A stretch of 32,233 nucleotides of DNA from Flavobacterium sp. ACAM 123 (GTDB lineage: Bacteria > Bacteroidota > Bacteroidia > Flavobacteriales > Flavobacteriaceae), in assembly GCF_000264055.1 (NCBI RefSeq), contig NZ_AJXL01000044.1, positions 1 to 32,233 on the forward strand, read 5' to 3'. The position numbers and the translations under genes were made by a program. Below are positions 25,454 through 32,233 of this stretch, in pieces; within the stretch, counting starts at the first letter, position 1, and each line of letters begins with the position of its first letter. Below the pieces are notes generated by a model. It was given only the letters and a program-made list of their open reading frames with translations. It searched no databases and was not told the origin of the DNA.

Positions 25454-26071
25454 AATATCTATTTCAAATATGGAGTTGAAAATGTCGAAAATCATTTCGG
25501 CATTTTTTTTTCGCGCTTTGATCTCGATTTTCCCAAGCGGCAATCCTGTTTCTTCGTTTATTTCCATTTCTTGATTTACCATTTCCAGCTTTTTTTCTTT
25601 AATTACTCTCATGACTTTATTCATGTTTTTATAATCAAATAAAATCTGGTAATGGATGTCTATCGTTTTTTCGATAATTTCACAACTTTCAAGTGTGAGT
25701 TGGGCGGTTGTTTTATAAGCAGATATGAGTCCGCCAACACCTAATTTAACGCCTCCAAAAATCCGAGCGACTACTACTAGTGTGTTTGTAAGAGCAAAGG
25801 ACTGTATTTGTCCATAAATAGGCATCCCGGCGCTATTACTTGGTTCTCCGTCATCATTGGCTCGGTAAGAAAGGGTATCTGTTCCTATTTGGTAGGCATA
25901 GCAAAAATGTCCTGCATGTGGATGCTTGTTCCTTAAATTGTCAATAATGCTCTTCACGTCGTCTTCTGACTGAATAGGGTGGGCAGAGCCAAAGAATTTA
26001 CTGTTCTTTTCCTTATGTAGGATTTCTTCCGATGTAGATTCGATAGTATTGTACGTGTCTTTTACTTCCAA
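25439..26071 (-). CDS. YigZ/IMPACT family protein
   Basis: This 210-aa protein has the IMPACT/YigZ domain. The family block runs DDGEPSNSAGMPIYGQI, then VVVARIFGGVKLGVGGL and AYKTTA, followed by the smaller C-terminal DUF1949-type domain. Eukaryotic IMPACT acts in translational control; the bacterial role is unclear. The start is TTG 26071 (MEVKDTYNTIE), since no ATG fits between it and the HAD stop 10 bp upstream. It is the last gene of the ribD-HAD-yigZ cluster. Confidence 0.9.
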   Translation of the reverse strand: MEVKDTYNTIESTSEEILHKEKNSKFFGSAHPIQSEDDVKSIIDNLRNKHPHAGHFCYAYQIGTDTLSYRANDDGEPSNSAGMPIYGQIQSFALTNTLVVVARIFGGVKLGVGGLISAYKTTAQLTLESCEIIEKTIDIHYQILFDYKNMNKVMRVIKEKKLEMVNQEMEINEETGLPLGKIEIKARKKNAEMIFDIFNSIFEIDIKIKE

Positions 26072-26081
26072 AAGGGGTTTT

Positions 26082-26684
26082 CTAAATTATGTTTTTATTG
26101 AATAATTCCACAACGTCTTCTTTGCCCACCTGTAAATTCCATACTTGTAAGCCCAGCGATAGCGCAGCGTCAGTATTTTCTTTTTTGTCATCAATGAATA
26201 AGGTGCGTTTCGGCTGCAAATCATGTTCGTTTAAAACGAAGTTGTAAATTTCAGGATTCGGCTTTCGCATTCCTATTTCAAACGAGAAATACACTTTTTC
26301 AAAGCACTTGTAAAAATCACCGTAAAAGGAGGGACCATTTTTTTGTTCGAATGTTTCGATATGGATAGCATCGGTGTTACTGAGTAAAAATAAGCGGTAT
26401 TTTGAAGACAGCATCTGCAGGAATTCCAATCGATATAGAGGAAAGTCCAGTAAAATGGCACTCCATGCCTGCAAAATGGCATCACTACTCCCACCGGGAA
26501 TGTGTTTTTGAATGCCGGCAATAAATTTTTCCCTGGAGATTCGACCGGTTTCAAATTGAATATTTAATTGTTGTAGCTCTTCGTCCCATTCAGTAAGTCC
26601 CAAATTTTGCAGTGCGTCAACGGTGGCTTGTTTGTCTAAATTAATAAAGACATCACCAAAATCAAAAATAATTGCATCAATCAT
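26082..26684 (-). CDS. HAD-superfamily hydrolase, subfamily IA
   Basis: This 200-aa cytosolic phosphatase-like protein has all four HAD motifs: IIFDFGDVF (Asp8 nucleophile, Asp11), LLSNTD, the Lys in MRKPNPEIY, and FIDDKKEN. A helical cap sits between motifs I and II. It resembles YihX-type sugar-phosphate phosphatases (DFGGVL class), but the substrate is not known. Its start overlaps the end of ribD by 8 bp, so translation is coupled. In flavobacteria a HAD phosphatase beside ribD could serve the riboflavin dephosphorylation step, but this is only suggestive. Confidence 0.9.
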   Translation of the reverse strand: MIDAIIFDFGDVFINLDKQATVDALQNLGLTEWDEELQQLNIQFETGRISREKFIAGIQKHIPGGSSDAILQAWSAILLDFPLYRLEFLQMLSSKYRLFLLSNTDAIHIETFEQKNGPSFYGDFYKCFEKVYFSFEIGMRKPNPEIYNFVLNEHDLQPKRTLFIDDKKENTDAALSLGLQVWNLQVGKEDVVELFNKNII

Positions 26685-27720
26685 AGTTTCTGGATATTAT
26701 AAGTTCGTCTTGACCAATTGCACGTTTTTCCGAAGAATATGCCAGCAGCTCTGGTGCTTTAGTGCCTTCTCTAAGAAGTGCATTTCCTTTAAAAACTCGT
26801 ACTTCATCCCAGAGATTTGCATCAATGAAAGTTTGTAATGTTTGTCGGCCGCCTTCAATTATCACTGATTGAATTTGATATCTATACATCAAATCTATCA
26901 CTTGATTTGCCATCTTTTTTTCAAAGTCAATGCTTTCAAAGATAAGGTTTTCTTGATTGATAGTAGTCGTTGCTTTTGATAAAACAATAGTTTTCAATTG
27001 ATTGTCATGCACATGGCTTTTTTTTGCTATGCGACTGTTTTGATCTAGAACGATTCGGATAGGATTGTTTCCAGTCCAATCTCTAACAGTTAATTTTGGG
27101 TTGTCATCAATGACTGTCTGTGTTCCCACAAGAATAGCTTGCTCTTCGCTTCTCCATTTATGAACTACTTGTCTCGAATAGGCATTTGTGATCCAAACTG
27201 GTTTCTGCTCTGACTTTACTTTTGGCGAAATAAAGCCGTCCTGACTTTCGGCCCATTTCAATATGAGATAGGGTCTTTTCTTTTGATGAAACGTAAAAAA
27301 TCTTTTGTTCAGTTCGTGGCATTCGTTTTCAAGAATACCGACAGTTACCTTTATTCCGGCTTCAATTAATTTTTTTATGCCGTTCCCCGCTACTTTTACA
27401 TTAGGGTCGACCGTTCCAATAACGACCTGTGAAATTGCATTTTTTACAATTAAATCTGAGCAGGGTGGTGTTTTTCCAAAATGACTGCAAGGTTCTAAGC
27501 TTACATAAATGGTCGCTTTTTTTAATAGGGATTTGTCTTTTACTGAATTGATGGCATTCACTTCCGCATGTGGTTCGCCTGCTTTTTTATGCCAGCCTTC
27601 CCCTATGATTCTACCTTCATAAACAATTACACTGCCCACCATCGGATTAGGGTAGGTGGTTCCCAAGCCGTTTTTGGCTAATTGGATGCATCGCTGGATG
27701 TATTTTTCATGTATTTTCAC
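26677..27720 (-). CDS. ribD: Bifunctional riboflavin deaminase/reductase RibD
   Basis: RibD deaminates and then reduces the pyrimidine intermediate in riboflavin synthesis. The 347-aa protein has a zinc deaminase domain (His51/Glu53 in HAEVNAI, Cys78 and Cys87 in EPCSHFGKTPPCSD). The DHFR-like reductase domain starts near residue 150 (RPYLILKWAESQDGFISP) and includes GGRQTLQTFID. The start is GTG 27720. A TACTTTTG element (27725-27732) ends only 4 bp upstream of it, so the mRNA may be leaderless. It is followed by the HAD gene with an 8-bp overlap. Confidence 0.96.
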   Translation of the reverse strand: MKIHEKYIQRCIQLAKNGLGTTYPNPMVGSVIVYEGRIIGEGWHKKAGEPHAEVNAINSVKDKSLLKKATIYVSLEPCSHFGKTPPCSDLIVKNAISQVVIGTVDPNVKVAGNGIKKLIEAGIKVTVGILENECHELNKRFFTFHQKKRPYLILKWAESQDGFISPKVKSEQKPVWITNAYSRQVVHKWRSEEQAILVGTQTVIDDNPKLTVRDWTGNNPIRIVLDQNSRIAKKSHVHDNQLKTIVLSKATTTINQENLIFESIDFEKKMANQVIDLMYRYQIQSVIIEGGRQTLQTFIDANLWDEVRVFKGNALLREGTKAPELLAYSSEKRAIGQDELIISRNYD

Positions 27721-27724
27721 GTTG

Positions 27725-27732
27725 CAAAAGTA
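27725..27732 (-). promoter_or_regulatory. Promoter -7 element of ribD
   Basis: The minus strand reads TACTTTTG, an exact match to TAnnTTTG, 4 bp before the GTG start. If used, transcription would begin at or next to the start codon. Confidence 0.4.
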
Positions 27733-27804
27733 GTTATTTTTGGGGTTAGCGTAGAATCTTTGGGATTAGTTTTAAAACTTTCGAAAATAACAACAAACAA
27801 ATTC

Positions 27805-27812
27805 TATTTTTG
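27805..27812 (+). promoter_or_regulatory. Promoter -7 element of the GNAT-prmC pair
   Basis: TATTTTTG is an exact TAnnTTTG match 28 bp before the ATG at 27841. The -33 region is poor. Confidence 0.45.
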
Positions 27813-27840
27813 TCTTTTTATAAACAAGCAGTTACATAGA

Positions 27841-28326
27841 ATGGAAAATTGGATTATTAGAAAAATCGAAAAAAGGGATAATGCAGCCGTTGCCCAGTTA
27901 ATAAGAGCGGTGTTTGATGAATTAAATATCCCAAAAGTAGGAACGGCCTATGCAGATCCTTACTTAGATTTGATGTTTGAGGAATACAAAAAGCCCCAAT
28001 CAGTTTATTATGTTGTTGAAAACAATGGAAAAATAGTAGGATCGGCTGGAGTCGCTCCTCTTGAAAATGAAGCGGCAACCATTTGTGAATTGCAGAAAAT
28101 GTATTTTTTGCCAGAAACACGCGGTCTGGGGATAGGAAGTCAAGTGATGGCTCTATGCCTGCAAAGCGCAAAAGACTTTGGTTTTGAAAATTGTTATCTT
28201 GAAACGATGCCTTTTATGCATGATGCCCAGAAACTATACAAAAAAGTGGGTTTTGAATATATCAACGCGCCCATGGGTAGCACGGGACATGTCTCTTGTC
28301 CGGTTTGGATGTTGAAGAAATTATGA
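27841..28326 (+). CDS. GNAT acetyltransferase
   Basis: This 161-aa GNAT enzyme starts at ATG 27841 (MENWIIRKIEKRD). An upstream in-frame extension overlaps ribD and the promoter and is not credible. The acetyl-CoA loop is intact (RGLGIGSQVM), preceded by the beta-4 strand ELQKMYFLPE and followed by ALCLQSAKDFGF and LYKKVGFEYI. The substrate is unknown. prmC begins 34 bp downstream and is likely co-transcribed. Confidence 0.9.
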   Translation: MENWIIRKIEKRDNAAVAQLIRAVFDELNIPKVGTAYADPYLDLMFEEYKKPQSVYYVVENNGKIVGSAGVAPLENEAATICELQKMYFLPETRGLGIGSQVMALCLQSAKDFGFENCYLETMPFMHDAQKLYKKVGFEYINAPMGSTGHVSCPVWMLKKL

Positions 28327-28360
28327 GTTATGAATTTTTAATTTAGACCAATAAAATACT

Positions 28361-29215
28361 ATGAAAATTAAAGAGTATAGAAGTCAATTTATTCAAGCAT
28401 TGCTACCGATTTATGATGAAGGCGAGGCCGAGAGTTTTTTTTATCTTATACTGGAAGAGAAGCAGCAGTTAAAAAGAATTGACTTGGCTCTGGATCCTAA
28501 GCTGATTTTTTTGGAGGAGGAATTGGCACTTTGGAATTCTATCTTAGAGCAGCTGAAGCTCGAAATTCCTATTCAATACTTGCTGGGGAGCACTAGTTTT
28601 TATGGTTTGGATTTTGAGGTAAACGAAAATGTACTAATTCCGAGACCTGAGACGGAAGAATTGGTGGAATGGATTATTAAGGGAAATCCAAAGATTGAAG
28701 GATTTAAAGATTTAAAGATCTTGGATATTGGAACGGGAAGCGGTTGCATCGCTATTTCATTGGCTAAAAATATGCCAAATGCTAAAGTCTACGCCATTGA
28801 CATTTCTGAAAAGGCTTTGGCTACAGCCAAAAAAAACGCACTATTACATAAAGTAGATGTTACATTCATAACTCAGAATATTTTAGAAACGGAGGACCTA
28901 AAACAGCAATTTGACATTATAGTTTCTAATCCTCCCTATGTTCGGAATCTAGAAAAACAGGAAATCAAGAAAAATGTATTGGACAACGAGCCTCATTTAG
29001 CACTTTTTGTAGAGGATAATGATGCCTTGCTTTTTTATAAAAAAATCGCAACATTAGCGCAGAAAAATCTTTTAGAAAACGGACAGTTATTCTTCGAGAT
29101 TAATCAATATTTAGGCAAAGAGACGATCACATTACTGGAGAAAATGAATTTCAAGAATATTGAATTGCGAAAAGATATTTACGGCAACGACAGGATGATT
29201 CGAGGGACGATTTAA
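28361..29215 (+). CDS. prmC: Release factor glutamine methyltransferase PrmC
   Basis: PrmC methylates the Gln of the GGQ motif in release factors RF1 and RF2. The 284-aa protein has the N-terminal helical domain, the FEVNENVLIPRPETEELVEW linker, the SAM motif LDIGTGSG (residues 121-128) and the catalytic NPPY (190-193). It lies 34 bp after the GNAT gene and converges on the MacB-type permease block. Only 5 bp separate its stop from the stop of the small minus-strand frame at 29221. Confidence 0.95.
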   Translation: MKIKEYRSQFIQALLPIYDEGEAESFFYLILEEKQQLKRIDLALDPKLIFLEEELALWNSILEQLKLEIPIQYLLGSTSFYGLDFEVNENVLIPRPETEELVEWIIKGNPKIEGFKDLKILDIGTGSGCIAISLAKNMPNAKVYAIDISEKALATAKKNALLHKVDVTFITQNILETEDLKQQFDIIVSNPPYVRNLEKQEIKKNVLDNEPHLALFVEDNDALLFYKKIATLAQKNLLENGQLFFEINQYLGKETITLLEKMNFKNIELRKDIYGNDRMIRGTI

Positions 29216-29220
29216 GGTTT

Positions 29221-29397
29221 TTAGTAACTCTTGCGAGTACACAAAAAACATGTTTTGTCATCAAAAAACTTAGAAATCTCCGTTTCGGGAGCAGTTTGAT
29301 AAGGTTTTTCTCCTTCGCTGGAATGAAAATTGTCGCTTTTGCGAATAAAAGAGTAGCTGCCTTTTCCAGAAAAGACAGAGTCCGTAAAGTATCCCAA
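29221..29397 (-). CDS. Possible 58-aa protein with TTG start
   Basis: An open frame follows the MacB-type permease stop by 3 bp and is in the same frame as the permease. From TTG 29397 it encodes 58 aa (opening MGYFTDSVFSGKGSYSFIRK, then acidic ETEISKFFDD, and CFLC near the end). It fills the space up to 5 bp from the prmC stop. Its residue make-up looks protein-like (Gly, Asp and Glu rich), unlike the Lys/Arg-rich shadow on the other strand. No family is recognised. It may be a coupled small gene, a permease readthrough tail, or chance. Confidence 0.4.
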   Translation of the reverse strand: MGYFTDSVFSGKGSYSFIRKSDNFHSSEGEKPYQTAPETEISKFFDDKTCFLCTRKSY

Positions 29398-29400
29398 ATC

Positions 29401-30645
29401 TTACTCATATCGTAAGGCTTCGATTGGGTCCAGATAAGCAGCTTTAATTGCAGGATACAAACCAGAAACGATAGCAACCATGAAACTGGTTAAGAACGCA
29501 GCTAGAATGGCTACCCAAGGAATGACAAACGCAAAGCTTAGTGCACTTGCGATTCCGTAACCGATTAGAATTCCTAAAATAATTCCAACGATACCGCCCA
29601 GTTGACCAATGAGTAAAGTCTCTATAAAAAACTGAATGGCGACGGTAGATCTTTTGGCTCCTAATGCTTTTCTTACCCCTATTTCTCGCGTCCGTTCGGT
29701 TACAGAAACAATCATGATATTCATCAAGGCAATAGAAGATCCTAAAACGGTAATAATTCCTATCAACCAAGAAGCTAATCCCAGGTACTTAGTGATGCCC
29801 AGGATCCTATTAATAAGATCGTCACTGCGTACAACACCGAAATTATTGTCTCTTACGGGGCTTAACTTGCGAACATTACGCATGGTAATGATGGCATGGT
29901 CTATGGCTTTGTCTAATAATTCTTTATTGGAAACCATAACACTCATCGTGTAATTAATGTTTGGCGCCGTAAACAAGGATCGGGCAACTTGTATTGGAAT
30001 CAAGACTCTTAAATCTTGTTTGTTGCCAAAGGTGGAGCCTTTCTCTTTCAGGATACCTATTACTTTGAACCGGGCACCGCGTATCGATATTGTTTTGCCA
30101 ATAGGGTTGATATCTTTGAGTAGTCCTTTACCAAAATCAGAACCTACAACACAAACATAGTTGTTGTTGTCTATATCAAAACCTGTAAAATTTCTGCCCA
30201 AGCTTGTTTCTAAACCGGAATTGGTCATAAAATGTTCATCAACGCCTACAACGGCAATTTCAGGATCCGTCTTTGTGGCTTCATATTTTACCTCTGCATT
30301 AGAAGTTGCCGTAAAGGAGAGGGAGGTTTCCGTAAAGGGATAGTCGTATTTATTTTTAAAATCGACTGCCTCGGGGTAGGAAATAATAGGGTTTATAATT
30401 TTTCGTTCCTCTCCTCCTCGTCTTTGTGTTACGTTTTCGTATTGATTGACGTTAAAAGTATTAGCACCCATTGACGCAAAATCAGAAGACAGCGTGTTTT
30501 CCAGTGCAGAAACTACAGTTAAGATACCCACTAAAGCTGTAATTCCAATAGCGATAATTAATACGGTGAGAGAGGTACGCAATATTTGAGTTCTAATGGA
30601 ACCGTAAGCAATTCGTACATTTTCTTTGAATAAATTTAACATCAT
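29401..30645 (-). CDS. MacB/FtsX-type ABC transporter permease
   Basis: This 414-aa inner-membrane protein has the MacB plan: one N-terminal helix (about 20-48), a large periplasmic MacB_PCD domain (about 50-280), and three C-terminal helices (about 285-400) with the FtsX motif TERTREIGVRKALGAKR between the first two. It ends LDPIEALRYE, the family tail. No ATPase or membrane-fusion partner is adjacent, so those subunits must be elsewhere. Mechanotransmission-type export of lipids, peptides or drugs is known for the family; the cargo here is unknown. Confidence 0.92.
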   Translation of the reverse strand: MMLNLFKENVRIAYGSIRTQILRTSLTVLIIAIGITALVGILTVVSALENTLSSDFASMGANTFNVNQYENVTQRRGGEERKIINPIISYPEAVDFKNKYDYPFTETSLSFTATSNAEVKYEATKTDPEIAVVGVDEHFMTNSGLETSLGRNFTGFDIDNNNYVCVVGSDFGKGLLKDINPIGKTISIRGARFKVIGILKEKGSTFGNKQDLRVLIPIQVARSLFTAPNINYTMSVMVSNKELLDKAIDHAIITMRNVRKLSPVRDNNFGVVRSDDLINRILGITKYLGLASWLIGIITVLGSSIALMNIMIVSVTERTREIGVRKALGAKRSTVAIQFFIETLLIGQLGGIVGIILGILIGYGIASALSFAFVIPWVAILAAFLTSFMVAIVSGLYPAIKAAYLDPIEALRYE

Positions 30646-30822
30646 GGTAGTTTGACACGAAAATACAATTTTTGTTACAAGTTTGTTTTGGAAGGAGTAA
30701 TATTTATTTTAAAAATAGGATATTTGCAGCTTGAATCTACGAATTAGGAATTTACGAATGGCTAATTTTTCACCAATCGATGGAATCCTGAAGCGCAAAT
30801 AGTAAAACCTAAATTAAAACTA

Positions 30823-32193
30823 ATGGCATCAAAACCGAGCATCCCAAAAGGAACAAGAGATTTTTCACCTGTTGAGGTGGCAAAACGTCAATACATCATC
30901 CAAATCATTAAAAATAATTTTGAGAAATTTGGCTTTCAACCTATAGAAACGCCATCGTTCGAAAATTCAGAGACCTTAATGGGTAAATATGGAGAAGAAG
31001 GAGATCGTCTGATTTTCAAAATTTTAAATTCTGGAGATTATTTGTCTAAAGCCAATGTGGAGTATTTAGAACATAAGGACAGTACGAAGTTGACTTCGAG
31101 TATTTCAGAAAAGGCATTGCGTTATGACTTGACTGTTCCATTTGCTCGTTATGTGGTTCAACATCAGAACGAGATTGAATTCCCATTTAAAAGATACCAA
31201 ATCCAACCAGTTTGGCGTGCAGACCGACCACAAAAAGGACGATTTAGAGAGTTTTTTCAATGCGATGCTGATGTAGTTGGGTCAAAGTCTTTGTGGCAGG
31301 AAGTGGAATTAGTGCAGCTTTACGACACTGTGTTTTCTGAGTTAGGTTTAAAAGGGGTGACTGTTAAAATTAATAATAGAAAAATATTATCTGGAATAGC
31401 TGAAGTAATTGGGGCTTCAGACAAATTGATTGACTTTACCGTTGCACTTGATAAACTGGACAAAATAGGTGAGGACGGTGTGAAAAAAGAAATGATAGAA
31501 AAGGGAATTGGAGCGGAAGCGATTGAAAAAGTTCAGCCTCTCTTTAATTTCACCGGCACTATTACAGAGAAAATCGAAAAACTAGGACAGCTTTTAGCCT
31601 CTTCAGAAGAAGGAATGAAAGGGGTGGAAGAATTGCGTTTCATTTGTGAAAATGTAACGAAACTAGGACTCTCATCGGCAATATTGGATCTTGATGTTAC
31701 CCTTGCACGTGGATTGAATTATTACACTGGGGCAATATTTGAAGTAGCATCTCCTAAAGAAGTGGCCATGGGTTCCATCGGTGGGGGAGGTAGATATGAT
31801 GATTTGACCGGTATTTTTGGGTTGAAAAACATGAGCGGAGTAGGTATTTCTTTTGGATTAGACCGAATCTATTTGGTGGTGGAAGAATTAAATCTTTTTC
31901 CAGAAACCGTTACTGCATCATCAAAAGGATTGTTTCTTAACTATGGTGATGCTGAAGCGTTTTATGCCTTACAGGCAATACAAAAGTTACGGAGCTCGGG
32001 CATCAAAGTTGAATTGTATCCTGATAACGCAAAAGTGGCAAAGCAGTTTCAATATGCCGACAAGCGAAATATTCCTTTTGCAGTAATAGTGGGGGAACAG
32101 GAAATAGCTTTAAATTCTTTTTCGTTGAAGAACTTAGTGAGCGGAGAACAGGTTTCGCTTGATTTTGAAGGTTTAAAAAAGGCTTTGAATTAA
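30823..32193 (+). CDS. hisS: Histidyl-tRNA synthetase
   Basis: HisS charges tRNA(His) with histidine. The complete 456-aa class II synthetase opens PKGTRDFSP. Motif 2 is in [21 protein letters not shown], the histidine-specific [15 protein letters not shown] block follows, and motif 3 is [13 protein letters not shown]-terminal anticodon-binding domain spans about 365-456. The gene is divergent from the permease across 177 bp; no exact promoter consensus is visible there (nearest GATATTTG near 30718). Confidence 0.97.
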   Translation: MASKPSIPKGTRDFSPVEVAKRQYIIQIIKNNFEKFGFQPIETPSFENSETLMGKYGEEGDRLIFKILNSGDYLSKANVEYLEHKDSTKLTSSISEKALRYDLTVPFARYVVQHQNEIEFPFKRYQIQPVWRADRPQKGRFREFFQCDADVVGSKSLWQEVELVQLYDTVFSELGLKGVTVKINNRKILSGIAEVIGASDKLIDFTVALDKLDKIGEDGVKKEMIEKGIGAEAIEKVQPLFNFTGTITEKIEKLGQLLASSEEGMKGVEELRFICENVTKLGLSSAILDLDVTLARGLNYYTGAIFEVASPKEVAMGSIGGGGRYDDLTGIFGLKNMSGVGISFGLDRIYLVVEELNLFPETVTASSKGLFLNYGDAEAFYALQAIQKLRSSGIKVELYPDNAKVAKQFQYADKRNIPFAVIVGEQEIALNSFSLKNLVSGEQVSLDFEGLKKALN

Positions 32194-32212
32194 TTTAAAT
32201 TTCACGCATAAA

Positions 32213-32233
32213 AAAAGCTTTGTTAATTAACAA
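32213..32233 (+). terminator. Probable hisS terminator, cut by the window edge
   Basis: AAAAAAGCTTTGTTAATTAACAA runs into the end of the window. The last 14 bases are a perfect palindrome (TTGTTAATTAACAA). If the next bases read AGCTTTTTT, this is a full terminator stem. Confidence 0.4.

Noticed and set aside
26273..26554. 93-aa frame inside the HAD gene
   Set aside because: It is antisense or out-of-frame noise within a clearly complete HAD hydrolase.
27682..27840. Longer start for the second GNAT enzyme
   Set aside because: The extension overlaps ribD and the TATTTTTG promoter element and is unlike GNAT N-termini.
29151..29477. 108-aa minus-strand frame across the permease end
   Set aside because: It is out of frame with the permease and rich in Leu, Phe and Lys with no family features; it is a shadow of the permease and of the frame at 29221.

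Overview
The window looks like chromosomal DNA of a Flavobacteriaceae bacterium, most likely Flavobacterium. It is AT-rich, Shine-Dalgarno sites are weak or absent, and many genes are preceded by the Bacteroidetes promoter element TAnnTTTG. The proteins include typical Flavobacterium orthologs: a long-form GAPDH, a two-subunit methylmalonyl-CoA mutase beside udk and a FtsB/DivIC-like gene, and dnaA followed by a low-molecular-weight phosphatase and a tetrapyrrole-methylase-fold enzyme. The genus call is inference from gene content. No rRNA, tRNA, CRISPR array or transposase was found.

Layout. 0-3.3 kb: an isochorismatase-family cysteine hydrolase (-) with a perfect FNR-type site upstream, a REP-like intergenic element, a frameshifted APC amino-acid permease (+), and a gene-poor stretch with strong hairpin terminators. 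3.4-6.4 kb: GAPDH and an HtrA/DegP protease (-). 6.5-10.6 kb (+): a cell-wall block of dapF, a GNAT acetyltransferase, mltG, a DUF2279 protein and a lysozyme-fold protein. 10.6-13.0 kb (-): three tandem copies of a small secreted protein, one broken. 13.4-18.1 kb (-): udk, ftsB/divIC-like, mutA, mutB. 18.4-22.0 kb (-): a dienoyl-CoA-reductase-type SDR, a dead aminotransferase, an eroded DUF4440/SnoaL-like gene, and two tiny membrane-protein genes, one of only 42 codons. 22.1-24.8 kb (-): methyltransferase, phosphatase, dnaA. 25.0-32.2 kb: thioesterase (+), yigZ-HAD-ribD (-), GNAT-prmC (+), a MacB-type permease followed by a possible small TTG-start gene (-), and hisS (+).

How the genes work together. 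dapF supplies meso-DAP for peptidoglycan, mltG ends glycan strands, and the lysozyme-like protein may cut the wall. HtrA is transcribed divergently from this block. Its promoter overlaps a 10-bp-arm palindrome and is preceded by three TTAAC repeats spaced exactly 10 bp, which resembles a response-regulator site. mutA/mutB interconvert succinyl-CoA and methylmalonyl-CoA. Gene orientation around dnaA is compatible with an origin in the dnaA-thioesterase gap.

A notable feature is gene decay. Five loci between 1.2 and 21.1 kb have broken frames: the permease, one secreted paralog, the FtsB-like gene (a 10-T tract), the aminotransferase (a CA-repeat slip plus a nonsense codon), and the DUF4440 gene. 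The last two carry substitutions or multiple lesions and are unlikely to be simple sequencing errors. The FtsB and permease lesions could be.
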